From Streptomyces sp. Je 1-79 (GTDB taxonomy: Bacteria > Actinomycetota > Actinomycetes > Streptomycetales > Streptomycetaceae), in assembly GCF_025195125.1 (NCBI RefSeq), contig NZ_JAMGSL010000008.1, forward strand, positions 178,852 through 242,851: a stretch of 64,000 nt of DNA. The letters run 5' to 3'. Of this stretch, positions 24,319-32,972 are shown piece after piece. The notes beneath the pieces were generated by a model. It had not been told where the DNA came from. It saw only the letters and a program-made list of their open reading frames with translations, and did not search any database. A program made the translations under genes and the position numbers. Every line of letters begins with the position of its first letter. The stretch's first letter is position 1.

Positions 24319-25821
24319 TCAGCTCTGGCCGCCGGCCAGCTTCTCGCGCAGGGCAGCCAGGGCCTCGTCCGACGCCAGGGCGCCGGAGTTGTCGTCCGAC
24401 TCCGAGGAGTACGAACCACCGGAGACACCCGCCGGGGCACCGGCCGGAGCGGCGGCGCCACCCTCGGCAGCGGCGGCCTCGTCGGCCTCGCGGGACTTGA
24501 TGACCTGAGCCTGGTGCTGCTCGAAGCGCTGCTGCGCCTCGGCGTACTGGGTCTCCCAGGCCTCGCGCTGGGTCTCGTAGCCCTCGAGCCAGTCGTTGGT
24601 CTCGGGGTCGAAGCCCTCGGGGTAGATGTAGTTGCCCTGGTCGTCGTAGGACGCGGCCATGCCGTACAGGGTCGGGTCGAACTCGACCGACGCCGGGTCG
24701 GCACCGAAGGACTCGTTGGCCTGCTTCAGGGACAGCGAGATCCGGCGACGCTCGAGGTCGATGTCGATGACCTTGACGAAGATCTCGTCGTTGACCTGGA
24801 CGACCTGCTCCGGGATCTCCACGTGGCGCTCGGCCAGCTCGGAGATGTGGACCAGACCCTCGATGCCCTCGTCCACGCGGACGAACGCACCGAACGGAAC
24901 CAGCTTCGTGACCTTACCCGGGACGACCTGGCCGATCTGGTGGGTCCGGGCGAACTGCTGCCACGGGTCCTCCTGGGTCGCCTTCAGCGACAGGGAGACG
25001 CGCTCGCGGTCCATGTCCACGTCGAGAACCTCGACGGTGACCTCCTGGCCGACCTCGACAACCTCGGACGGGTGGTCGATGTGCTTCCAGGACAGCTCGG
25101 AGACGTGCACGAGACCGTCGACGCCACCCAGGTCCACGAAGGCACCGAAGTTGACGATCGAGGACACGACGCCGGAGCGGACCTGACCCTTCTGGAGGGT
25201 CGTGAGGAAGGTCTGGCGGACCTCGGACTGGGTCTGCTCCAGCCAGGCACGGCGGGACAGGACCACGTTGTTGCGGTTCTTGTCCAGCTCGATGATCTTC
25301 GCCTCGAGCTCCTTGCCCACGTAGGGCTGGAGGTCGCGGACGCGGCGCATCTCGACCAGGGAGGCCGGGAGGAAGCCGCGGAGGCCGATGTCGAGGATGA
25401 GACCACCCTTGACGACCTCGATGACGGTACCGGTGACGATGCCGTCCTCTTCCTTGATCTTCTCGATGGTGCCCCAGGCGCGCTCGTACTGGGCACGCTT
25501 CTTCGAGAGGATCAGGCGGCCTTCCTTGTCCTCCTTCTGAAGGACCAGGGCCTCGATCTCGTCGCCGACCTTGACGACCTCGTTCGGGTCGACGTCGTGC
25601 TTGATCGAGAGCTCGCGGCTCGGGATGACACCTTCGGTCTTGTAACCGATGTCGAGCAGGACCTCGTCCCGGTCGACCTTCACGATGACGCCGTCGACGA
25701 TGTCGCCGTCGTTGAAGTACTTGATCGTCTCGTCGATCGCGGCGAGGAAGGCTTCCTCGTTACCGATGTCGTTGACCGCAACCTGCGGGGTGGTGGCGGT
25801 GGTCTCGGTGCTGCTCGTCAT
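24319..25821 (-). CDS. rpsA: 30S ribosomal protein S1
   Basis: 500-residue RNA-binding protein that helps mRNAs dock on the 30S subunit. Four S1/OB domains can be read: about 36-105 (VDGVIVKVDRDEVLLDIG), 123-189 (VTGTVIEVVKGGLILDIGLRGFLPAS), 210-278 (RSGVVSSIVNFGAFVDLGGVDGLVH) and 295-364 (VPGKVTKLVPFGAFVRVDEGIEGLVH). This four-domain form is typical of actinobacteria (E. coli has six). The tail of about 130 residues is Glu/Gln- then Ala/Gly/Ser-rich. Codons are strongly biased to the preferred GC-rich set, as expected of a highly expressed gene. The ATG at 25821 is chosen from the conserved MTSSTETTATTPQVAVNDIG. Confidence 0.98.
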   Translation of the reverse strand: MTSSTETTATTPQVAVNDIGNEEAFLAAIDETIKYFNDGDIVDGVIVKVDRDEVLLDIGYKTEGVIPSRELSIKHDVDPNEVVKVGDEIEALVLQKEDKEGRLILSKKRAQYERAWGTIEKIKEEDGIVTGTVIEVVKGGLILDIGLRGFLPASLVEMRRVRDLQPYVGKELEAKIIELDKNRNNVVLSRRAWLEQTQSEVRQTFLTTLQKGQVRSGVVSSIVNFGAFVDLGGVDGLVHVSELSWKHIDHPSEVVEVGQEVTVEVLDVDMDRERVSLSLKATQEDPWQQFARTHQIGQVVPGKVTKLVPFGAFVRVDEGIEGLVHISELAERHVEIPEQVVQVNDEIFVKVIDIDLERRRISLSLKQANESFGADPASVEFDPTLYGMAASYDDQGNYIYPEGFDPETNDWLEGYETQREAWETQYAEAQQRFEQHQAQVIKSREADEAAAAEGGAAAPAGAPAGVSGGSYSSESDDNSGALASDEALAALREKLAGGQS

Positions 25822-26162
25822 GTGGGAAAGGGCTCCGGTTACGGACAGAAAGTCGTAGGTACTGCTACGCCGAGAGCCCGTATCGCACCGAAGAAGCCGG
25901 ACAGCCAATGAAGCGCTTTCCCAAGCGGGCGGGCGCCTCGAGAACCGAGGGGACATACAACCGTGCGAGCGCGGCCTGCTCCGTCTGAGGCGCGCAGGCC
26001 CGCAGCGCAACCTTTAGCATACGGGGGCAGCCGGACAGGGTCAATGCGCGAAGCGCGCAGGCGGGGCAGAACGCCATATACCCGGCACAACTCAAGTCTC
26101 CCCAGGCCATCCTGGCCGGGGCCGCGCAGCGACGCTGTGCGCAAACTACATCGACGGGCGAG
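25822..26162. other. 341-base divergent leader region of rpsA
   Basis: Noncoding gap between rpsA and the divergent methyltransferase gene. It contains the rpsA promoter (26016-26044) and a leader of about 190 bases. A complex RNA structure could form there, but no known riboswitch or r-protein leader motif was recognised. Confidence 0.7.
26016..26044 (-). promoter_or_regulatory. rpsA vegetative (sigma-70/HrdB-type) promoter
   Basis: On the minus strand TTGACC (26039-26044) is followed by a 17-base spacer and TATGCT (26016-26021), close to the HrdB consensus. Transcription would start near 26009, giving a leader of about 190 bases before the rpsA ATG. Confidence 0.8.
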
Positions 26163-26990
26163 ATGAACCAAGAGTACGAACAGGAAGACGGGCCCGGGGA
26201 CGAGGCGGCCGCGACCCGGCGTGACGCGGGTGACGCGGAGAGCAGCCGGGCGAGCCGCGGCTGGTGGGACAGGAACGCCGACGAGTACCAGAACGAGCAC
26301 GGGGCGTTCCTCGGGGACGACCGTTTCGTCTGGGGTCCGGAGGGTCTCGACGAGGCCGAGGCGGGACTGCTCGGACCGGCCGGTTCGCTGAAGGGGCTCG
26401 ACGTCCTGGAGATCGGCGCGGGGGCGGCGCAGTGCTCGCGCTGGCTGGCGGCGCAGGGGGCGCGGCCGGTGGCGCTCGACCTCTCGCACCGGCAGCTCCA
26501 GCACGCGCTGCGGATCGGCGAGGACGTGCCGCTGGTGGAGGCGGACGCCGGGGTGCTGCCGTTCCGGGACGGCGCCTTCGATCTGGCCTGTTCGGCGTAC
26601 GGCGCGGTGCCGTTCGTGGCGGACCCGGTGAAGGTGTTCCGCGAGGTGCGCCGGGTACTGCGGCCGGGCGGCCGGTGGGTCTTCTCGGTGACGCATCCGA
26701 TCCGCTGGGCCTTCCCCGACGAGCCGGGGCCCGAAGGACTGTCGGTCGCGGCCTCCTATTTCGACCGCACCCCCTATGTCGAGCAGGACGAGCACGGGCG
26801 GGCCGTCTATGTGGAGCACCACCGGACGATCGGCGACCGGGTACGGGACGTGGTGGCCGGCGGCTTCCGGCTGGTGGATCTCGTCGAGCCGGAGTGGCCC
26901 GGGTGGAACAGCCAGGAGTGGGGCGGCTGGTCTCCGCTGCGGGGGAACCTGATCCCGGGGACGGCGATCTTCGTGTGCGAGAAGGACTGA
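26163..26990 (+). CDS. class I SAM-dependent methyltransferase
   Basis: 275-residue methyltransferase. After a Glu/Asp-rich N-terminus comes RGWWDRNADEYQNEHGAFLG, then the SAM-binding motif VLEIGAGAAQCSRWLAAQGA (about 81-100), PVALDLSHRQLQHA, FDLACSAYGAVPFVADP and VLRPGGRWVFSVTHPIRWAF. The layout is that of the UbiE/Methyltransf_11 group often annotated only as methyltransferase in streptomycetes. Substrate unknown. Start ATG 26163. It stands divergent from rpsA and upstream of hrpB. Confidence 0.88.
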   Translation: MNQEYEQEDGPGDEAAATRRDAGDAESSRASRGWWDRNADEYQNEHGAFLGDDRFVWGPEGLDEAEAGLLGPAGSLKGLDVLEIGAGAAQCSRWLAAQGARPVALDLSHRQLQHALRIGEDVPLVEADAGVLPFRDGAFDLACSAYGAVPFVADPVKVFREVRRVLRPGGRWVFSVTHPIRWAFPDEPGPEGLSVAASYFDRTPYVEQDEHGRAVYVEHHRTIGDRVRDVVAGGFRLVDLVEPEWPGWNSQEWGGWSPLRGNLIPGTAIFVCEKD

Positions 26991-27104
26991 CGGGCGGGAA
27001 CGCCCCGCTCCCCGTGAGCCCCACGCACCTCACTTGTCATATGAGAGGACGGGGCCTGTGGACAGCCCGGCCCGCCGTCGGCGAGGACGTACGAGACTGA
27101 GTGC

Positions 27105-29729
27105 GTGATCCGACACGACGCACTCGACCGACTCCCCGTCCGCCATGCCGTCCCCGAGCTGCTGACCGCTCTCGAGGAGCGCGGCACGGCGGTGCTGTAC
27201 GCGCCTCCCGGCACCGGCAAGACCACGCTGGTGCCGCTGGCGCTCGCGGGCCTTATAGGGGACGGACCGCGGCGGCGGGTGCTGGTCGCCGAGCCGCGCC
27301 GGATGGCGGTGCGGGCGGCGGCGCGGCGAATGGCGTGGCTGCTAGGCCAGGAGGTCGGCGAGGCCGTCGGCTTCTCGGTCCGCGGCGAGCGCCGGAGCGG
27401 CCCCGCGACGCGCGTCGAGGTGGTGACGACGGGTGTCCTCCTCCAGCGGCTCCAGCGTGATCCGGAGCTGGCGGGCGTGGACGTGGTGCTGCTCGACGAG
27501 TGCCACGAGCGCCATCTGGACGCGGACACGGCGATGGCGTTCCTGGTGGACGTGCGCGCCACGCTCCGGCCCGAACTGAAGCTGATCGCCGCCTCGGCCA
27601 CCAGCGACGCCGAGGCGTGGTCGCAGCTCCTGACGGTCCTGGACGGCACCGGTCCGGCGCCGATCGTGTGGGGGAAGGGCGAGGGACACGGGTATCTCGT
27701 CCGGTTCGCCGCACCGCCCGCCGGCGTCCGGCCCTCCCACGGCACGTGGGTGGATCCCGCCCTCCTGCGCCATGTGGCGGCGACGGTCCGGCTGGCCTGC
27801 GAGCAGCACGAGGGCGATGTGCTCTGCTTCCTCCCCGGCACGGGAGAGATCGCCCGGACGGCGGGGATGCTGGCGGACCTCGACGCCGAGGTGCTCCAGC
27901 TGCACGGCCGGGCCCCGGCGGCGGTGCAGGACGCGGTGCTCCGCGGGACGGAGCCCGGCGGACGCCGGCGGGTGATCCTCGCGACCTCGGTGGCGGAGTC
28001 GAGCCTGACCGTGCCGGGGGTGCGGGTCGTCGTGGACTCGGGCCTGGCCCGGGAGCCGCGGATGGACCACGCCCGGGGTCTCGGGTCGCTCGCCACGGTG
28101 CCGGTCTCGATCGCGGGAGCGACGCAGCGCTCGGGACGCTCCGGCCGGGAGGCGTTCGGCGTCGTGTACCGCTGCTGGGCGGAGGCGGACGACGGGCGCC
28201 GGTCCCGTTTCCCCTCCCCCGAGATCGAGATCGCGGATCTGTCCTCGTTCGCCCTGCGCACGGCCTGTTGGGGTGACCCCTCGGCGGCCGGACTCGCCCT
28301 TCTGGACACACCGCCGGCCGGGGCGATGGCGGCCGCCCGTTCCGTGCTGACGGCGATCGGCGCGGTGGACGACGAGGGACGGGCGACGCAGCGGGGTGTA
28401 CGGATGTCCCGGCTCGGGGTGCACCCCCGGCTGGCCCGGGCCCTCCTGGACAGCGCGCCCGAGGTCGGCGCGCGGCGGGCGGCGGAGGTGGTCGCGCTGC
28501 TCAGCGAGGAGCCGCCCCGGGAGTACGGCGACGACCTCTCGGCTGCCTGGCGCGCGGCGCGGCGGGGCGCCGACGGCTACGGGGCGCGCTGGAAGGCGGA
28601 GGCCCGGCGTCTGGAGCGGTCGGCCGCGGAGGCGGGTCCGCCGGGTCTCGCTGGGGCCGCGGAGGCGGGGCCGGGGCTCGCCGGGGCCACGGAAGCGCGG
28701 CCAGGTCTCTCCGGGGCCGGCGGCGGTGTTTCGGCGGGCGGCGGGGAGGACGTCGTGGCCGGACTGGTGACGGCGTACGCGTTTCCCGAGCGGGTGGCCA
28801 GGGCGCGGGAGGGCAGCGGGTTCCTGATGGTGTCGGGGACGGGTGCCGAGCTCGCCGACGGGTCGGGGCTCGGCAGCGCGCCGTGGCTGGCCGTCGCGGT
28901 GGCGGACCGGACCGCGCGGAGCGCCACCGCCCGGGTGCGGCTGGCGGCCGTGGTGGACGAGGACGTGGCGCGCGCGGCCGCCGGACACCTGCTCTCCTCC
29001 GCGGAAGAGGTCCACTGGGAGGACGGGGACGTGGTCGCCCGGTCGGTGGCCCGGCTGGGTGCGGTCGAGCTGTCCGCCCGTCCGCTCAGGGAAGGCGCCG
29101 ACCCTGGGCTCGTACGGGCGGCGCTCCTGGACGGGCTGAGGCGCGAGGGGCTCGGGCTGCTCCGGTGGAGCCGGGAGTCGGAGGAGCTGCGGCAGCGCCT
29201 CGGTTTTCTCCACCGGGTCGTGGGCGCCCCCTGGCCGGAGATGTCCGAGGAGACCCTGCTGGACCGGGCGGGCGAGTGGCTGGAGCCCGAGCTGTCGCGG
29301 GCCCGGCGGCGGGCCGACCTCGGCCGGATCGACGCGGGGCAGGCGCTGGGGCGGCTGCTGCCCTGGGCGACGGGCGAGGCGGGCCGGCTCGACGAACTCG
29401 CGCCCGAGCGGATCGAGGTCCCCAGCGGCTCGCGGATACGGGTGGACTACGGCGGGGAGCAGCCGGTCCTCGCGGTGAAGCTGCAGGAGATGTTCGGCCT
29501 CGCCGAGACGCCGAGGGTGGCCGCCGGGACGCCGGTCGTGGTCCATCTCCTCTCCCCCGCCGGCCGGCCGGCGGCCGTCACCGCCGACCTGGCCTCGTTC
29601 TGGCGGGACGGCTACCGCGCCGTGCGGGCGGAGCTGCGGGGGCGGTATCCGAGACATCCGTGGCCGGAGGACCCGGCGGGGGCGGAGCCGACGCGGCACA
29701 CCAGCGCGCGGCTCAGGAGGGAGCGGTAG
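27105..29729 (+). CDS. hrpB: ATP-dependent helicase HrpB
   Basis: 874-residue DEAH-type RNA helicase-like protein. Motif I APPGTGKTTL (residues 32-41), motif Ia VAEPRRMAVRAAARR, motif II DECHERH (DECH variant), motif III SATSD, motif V ILATSVAESSLTVPGV and motif VI QRSGRSGREAFGVVYR. The HA2-like and HrpB C-terminal domains follow, to residue 874. Residues about 505-550 hold a low-complexity insert with three AGAAEAGPG/AGATEARPG-like copies, probably a linker expansion. Start GTG 27105. HrpB is widespread in bacteria, with ill-defined targets. The last 17 bases overlap the convergent DUF3068 gene. Confidence 0.94.
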   Translation: MIRHDALDRLPVRHAVPELLTALEERGTAVLYAPPGTGKTTLVPLALAGLIGDGPRRRVLVAEPRRMAVRAAARRMAWLLGQEVGEAVGFSVRGERRSGPATRVEVVTTGVLLQRLQRDPELAGVDVVLLDECHERHLDADTAMAFLVDVRATLRPELKLIAASATSDAEAWSQLLTVLDGTGPAPIVWGKGEGHGYLVRFAAPPAGVRPSHGTWVDPALLRHVAATVRLACEQHEGDVLCFLPGTGEIARTAGMLADLDAEVLQLHGRAPAAVQDAVLRGTEPGGRRRVILATSVAESSLTVPGVRVVVDSGLAREPRMDHARGLGSLATVPVSIAGATQRSGRSGREAFGVVYRCWAEADDGRRSRFPSPEIEIADLSSFALRTACWGDPSAAGLALLDTPPAGAMAAARSVLTAIGAVDDEGRATQRGVRMSRLGVHPRLARALLDSAPEVGARRAAEVVALLSEEPPREYGDDLSAAWRAARRGADGYGARWKAEARRLERSAAEAGPPGLAGAAEAGPGLAGATEARPGLSGAGGGVSAGGGEDVVAGLVTAYAFPERVARAREGSGFLMVSGTGAELADGSGLGSAPWLAVAVADRTARSATARVRLAAVVDEDVARAAAGHLLSSAEEVHWEDGDVVARSVARLGAVELSARPLREGADPGLVRAALLDGLRREGLGLLRWSRESEELRQRLGFLHRVVGAPWPEMSEETLLDRAGEWLEPELSRARRRADLGRIDAGQALGRLLPWATGEAGRLDELAPERIEVPSGSRIRVDYGGEQPVLAVKLQEMFGLAETPRVAAGTPVVVHLLSPAGRPAAVTADLASFWRDGYRAVRAELRGRYPRHPWPEDPAGAEPTRHTSARLRRER

Positions 29730-30678
29730 CGGGGGCGTCCGGGCCCGGGCGCCGGCCCTTGGCCTCCAGCCAGAGGGCGAGGCCGAGCAGGAGAAGGGAC
29801 AGGGTGACGAAGGTCCACGGCAGATAGGAGGTGACAAGGAGGACGACGGTCCGGTTGGTCCTGACCAGCTCGACGGTGCTGCGGATGTAGTCCTCGCGCA
29901 TCTTCACGTGGCCGGAGAAGGCGGTGACCTTCCAGTCGGACTTCTCGTTGCGGAGCTCCTCCTTGTGGATCTCCTCGCCGTTGACGGGGGCGCCGGTGAC
30001 GGGGTCGACCCAGAACATCCGCTTGGTCGTGTACCAGATGGTCATGCCCGACTGGCTGATCATCTCCGGGGTGATGCCCTTGACCGGCATGGTCTTGGGC
30101 ATGGGGACCTTGGTCCAGGGGATGGTCTGCTCGAAGTAGTAGACCTCCATGCCGCGGAAGGTGCGGGTGCCCTTGTAGTGGATGGGGGCCGTGGTGCGGG
30201 AGCGGGCGTCGAAGTACTGGTAGTCCCGCTTCTCGGTGAGGAAGGGCCACTTGAACTCGATGCCCTCGCGCCGGACGGCGTCGCCGTCGACCGTCGCCCC
30301 GGTGACGTTGACCGGGTCCTGGGTGTGGGCGTCGAAGACGTAGCGCTCGGGGATCTGGGAGACCATCTTGCCGTCGGGGCCGGTGATGTAGGTGAGCGCG
30401 TCCCAGACGACGACATCGCGGCCGGCGTTCCGCTCGACCCGCTTCGACTCCTCCACGTTGCCCTTGAGGGTCTGGATGATCGTGAGTTTCTCGACCTCCT
30501 TGGCGGTGAGGGTCGAGTAGTCGACGAGGGTGGCGGGCTTCGCCTCCAGGACGATCTCCTGGTACTGGTTCGGCGGGATCTTCGCCACGCGGGGGAAGAC
30601 GTACCAGCGGAGCGTGGGAGCCATCGCGGCGAAGAACACGGCGAAGGAGAGCAGGACGAGGCTGGCGCGGCGGCGCAT
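29713..30678 (-). CDS. DUF3068 (PorA family) membrane protein
   Basis: 321-residue protein. An N-terminal hydrophobic helix (ASLVLLSFAVFFAAMAPTLRWY) is followed by a roughly 250-residue extracytoplasmic domain (KIPPNQYQEIVLEAKPATLVDY..., ...RYVFDAHTQDPVNVTGATVDG..., ...YYFEQTIPWTKVPMPK...) and a C-terminal helix (LPWTFVTLSLLLLGLALWL), as in DUF3068 proteins of Actinobacteria. Function unknown; the domain is found beside cell-surface glycosyltransferase or lipid genes. Start ATG 30678, with GGAGGAG about 9 bases upstream, 14 bases after the stop of a 46-residue membrane ORF, so both are likely one transcript. Confidence 0.88.
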   Translation of the reverse strand: MRRRASLVLLSFAVFFAAMAPTLRWYVFPRVAKIPPNQYQEIVLEAKPATLVDYSTLTAKEVEKLTIIQTLKGNVEESKRVERNAGRDVVVWDALTYITGPDGKMVSQIPERYVFDAHTQDPVNVTGATVDGDAVRREGIEFKWPFLTEKRDYQYFDARSRTTAPIHYKGTRTFRGMEVYYFEQTIPWTKVPMPKTMPVKGITPEMISQSGMTIWYTTKRMFWVDPVTGAPVNGEEIHKEELRNEKSDWKVTAFSGHVKMREDYIRSTVELVRTNRTVVLLVTSYLPWTFVTLSLLLLGLALWLEAKGRRPGPDAPATAPS

Positions 30679-30692
30679 GGGCGTGGCTCCTC

Positions 30693-30833
30693 CTACTTCT
30701 TGGGACCGGGGTCGGCGGTGAGGAGGGGTCTGGGCGAGGTGGGCCCGTCGGGCGGCAGGTCGACCACGGAGACGAGGAGGACGACGAGGAGGACTGGGAC
30801 CAGCCCGATGGCGGCGGCTACGAGGGCGCGCAA
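30693..30833 (-). CDS. 46-residue single-helix membrane protein (SPW_0924-like)
   Basis: Short reading frame from a TTG at 30833 to TAG at 30693-30695. It encodes MRALVAAAIGLVPVLLVVLL followed by VSVVDLPPDGPTSPRPLLTADPGPKK: one membrane helix and a short polar tail. A GGGAGG Shine-Dalgarno lies 6 bases before the TTG. The order of hydrophobic helix then Pro-rich tail and the position just ahead of the DUF3068 gene match the small streptomycete proteins called the SPW_0924 family, as recalled. Function unknown. Confidence 0.72.
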   Translation of the reverse strand: MRALVAAAIGLVPVLLVVLLVSVVDLPPDGPTSPRPLLTADPGPKK

Positions 30834-31009
30834 GGTCGGCCTCCCGGTGCTCGATCTGATGCGGCGTCAGGGCTGGGGCACCGTAGCAACGCGACCGCGA
30901 GATGAGAACACGTTGCACTCAGAACACAGAGCGCCGCCCCCACGTCCGGGAGGACGAGAGGGCGGCGGACCGGCGACGCGCGCCGCTCGGGGCGCGGCTC
31001 GGGAGTCGC

Positions 31010-32749
31010 TCAGGGGGTCGGCGTGGCCTCGGGCGAGCCGGTCGACGAGGACGTCGGGGTCGGCTCGGGCGTCGGCTCGGGGGCCGGGGCGGTGACCTTG
31101 AGCTCGATGGTCACGGTGCCTCCGCCGGGCGCGGTCAGCCGGAGCAGGAAGGTGCCTGCCTGGTCGTCCGCGTAGATGTCGGGGAGGGTGAGCAGTCCGT
31201 TGGCGTCCGTCTTCACCGAGAGGGTCCGCAGCGGCTTGCCCTCGGCGTCCTTGAAGTACGGGCCCTTGGTGTTCGTCTGCGGGTCGTCCGCCGAGGTGAT
31301 CAGCGTGGCGGTCAGGCCGACCGAGGAGGCGGCGGCGCCGCCGAGGGTCGCCTTCACCATGACGCGGTCGGCGAACCGGCCGCCGGCCGTGGTCGTCAGT
31401 TCCTTGTCGTCCTCGCGGACCAGCTTGTCGGCCTGCCGCTCGGTGACGGTCGCGGTGAACGCGACGGGTGCCAGGTTCCGGCCGACGACCGTGGCCCGCA
31501 CCGTGAAGGTGCCCGTCTGCTCGCCGGCCCGGACGGGCGGGGCGACCGCACGGCCCGTGGAGCCGGTGACGACCCGCACGCTCTTGGCCACACCGCCGAA
31601 GTGGGCGTCGGTGGCGCCGACGATCTCGAAACGGACGCTCAGTCCGGCGACCGGCTTGCCCGCAGCGTCCAGCGCCTCGACGGCCGGCCGCGGGGCGAAG
31701 GCCTGCCCCGCGGTGCCCGTCAGCGTGCCCGTGCCGGCGTCCTTGATCCGTACGACCTTGGCGACCGGCGACGGCGTGACCACGGGCGGCGTGGTCGACG
31801 GAGGGGTGGTGGGCTCGGACGGGCTCGGCGTCGGCTTGGCCGGGGAGGGCGACGGCGAGGGGGTGGTGGGCGGGGTCGGCGTGGGCTGGGGAGAGACGCC
31901 GGGGCCCGGGACGTCGCTGCGGTCGACGGGCAGGACGCCCGCGCCGTCCGGGACCTGGTGGGTGCCGCGCTTGTAGTACTCGAACCAGGAGAGCACGGTG
32001 CGCAGGTACTCGGTCGAGCGGTTGTAGCTGAGGATCGCCCGGTCCAGGTCGGCCTTGACCGCGAGATCGCGGTTGTTGGCGCACAGATAGAGGCCGGCGG
32101 CCTGCGCGGCGTCGTAGATGTTGTTGGGGTCCTTGCGGCCGTCGCCGTTGGCGTCCTGACCCCACGTCGCCCAGGTGGAGGGGATGAACTGCATCGGGCC
32201 GACCGCGCGGTCGTGCGTCGTGTCGCCGTCGAAGGCGCCGTTGTCGGTGTCCGAGATGTTCGCGAAGCCGACACCGTTGAGCTTCGGGCCGAGGATCGGC
32301 GAGAGGGTGGTGCCGTTGGCGTCGACGCGGCCGCCGCGCGCCTGTCCGGACTCGACCTTGCCGATGCCGGCGAGCAGCTGCCACGGAAGGTGGCAGGCGG
32401 GGTCGCTGGAGCGTATGGACTGCTCCGCCCGCTTGTAGGCGGCGAGGACGGATGCGGGTATGCCGGCCTCGGCGGGGCCGGTGACGATGGGCAGGTCTAT
32501 GGAAGTGCCGGGCTTGTTCGGCGTGTTCAGCGGCGGCAGGTCGGTGTAGTACGGCGAGTCGCCGGTCGCCGAACCGTCCGGCGGCGACGTCGCGTCACCC
32601 GCGCCGACCGGCCGGTCGCCGCCCGCGCTGTCGGACGGCGGCGGAATCACACCGGGCGCCTGCGAGGCGGCCAGCGCCGCCACCGCCGCGGCCACGACGG
32701 CACCGCTGGTGGCTCCCCTGCGCAGCCGGCGGCCGAATTGCGCTGCCAT
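31010..32749 (-). CDS. secreted lytic transglycosylase with Ig-like domains
   Basis: 579-residue exported cell-wall enzyme. The N-terminal region has a signal sequence (RRGATSGAVVAAAVAALAAS). The SLT-type transglycosylase domain covers about 85-265: LLAGIGKVESGQARGG carries the catalytic Glu, then DRAVGPMQFIPSTWATWGQDANGDG and ILSYNRSTEYLRTVLSW. It cuts the MurNAc-GlcNAc bond, giving 1,6-anhydro ends. A Pro/Ser/Thr linker (about 290-340) leads to two Ig-like (Big_1/filamin-type) segments, about 345-450 and 452-560. The ATG at 32749 is chosen because AGGGGGAGG lies 9 bases upstream; an alternative GTG at 32776 has none. Probably acts in cell-wall turnover at growing or dividing walls. Confidence 0.9.
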   Translation of the reverse strand: MAAQFGRRLRRGATSGAVVAAAVAALAASQAPGVIPPPSDSAGGDRPVGAGDATSPPDGSATGDSPYYTDLPPLNTPNKPGTSIDLPIVTGPAEAGIPASVLAAYKRAEQSIRSSDPACHLPWQLLAGIGKVESGQARGGRVDANGTTLSPILGPKLNGVGFANISDTDNGAFDGDTTHDRAVGPMQFIPSTWATWGQDANGDGRKDPNNIYDAAQAAGLYLCANNRDLAVKADLDRAILSYNRSTEYLRTVLSWFEYYKRGTHQVPDGAGVLPVDRSDVPGPGVSPQPTPTPPTTPSPSPSPAKPTPSPSEPTTPPSTTPPVVTPSPVAKVVRIKDAGTGTLTGTAGQAFAPRPAVEALDAAGKPVAGLSVRFEIVGATDAHFGGVAKSVRVVTGSTGRAVAPPVRAGEQTGTFTVRATVVGRNLAPVAFTATVTERQADKLVREDDKELTTTAGGRFADRVMVKATLGGAAASSVGLTATLITSADDPQTNTKGPYFKDAEGKPLRTLSVKTDANGLLTLPDIYADDQAGTFLLRLTAPGGGTVTIELKVTAPAPEPTPEPTPTSSSTGSPEATPTP

Positions 32750-32972
32750 ACGTCTGGTCCTCCCCCTCGACTGCACCCCGCGCTCCCCGCGCGAGGCCTC
32801 AGGAGACCCTATGACACCGACGGGCCTCGGAACACCGCGCCTTGACCGTGTTTCACGCTTTCGTCACCTCTTGGCCGCCCACGGCCCGGAAGGCGATCAC
32901 TCCCGCATACTGGGTTGATCGCCGGCGCCGTGAAGTCCCGGGGCCGGTGCGGATCCATGAGGGGGATGTTCG

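Noticed and set aside
32750..32972. c-di-AMP (ydaO) riboswitch ahead of the lytic transglycosylase
   Set aside because: Such switches control wall hydrolases in actinomycetes, but no recognisable consensus blocks were found and the leader appears short.
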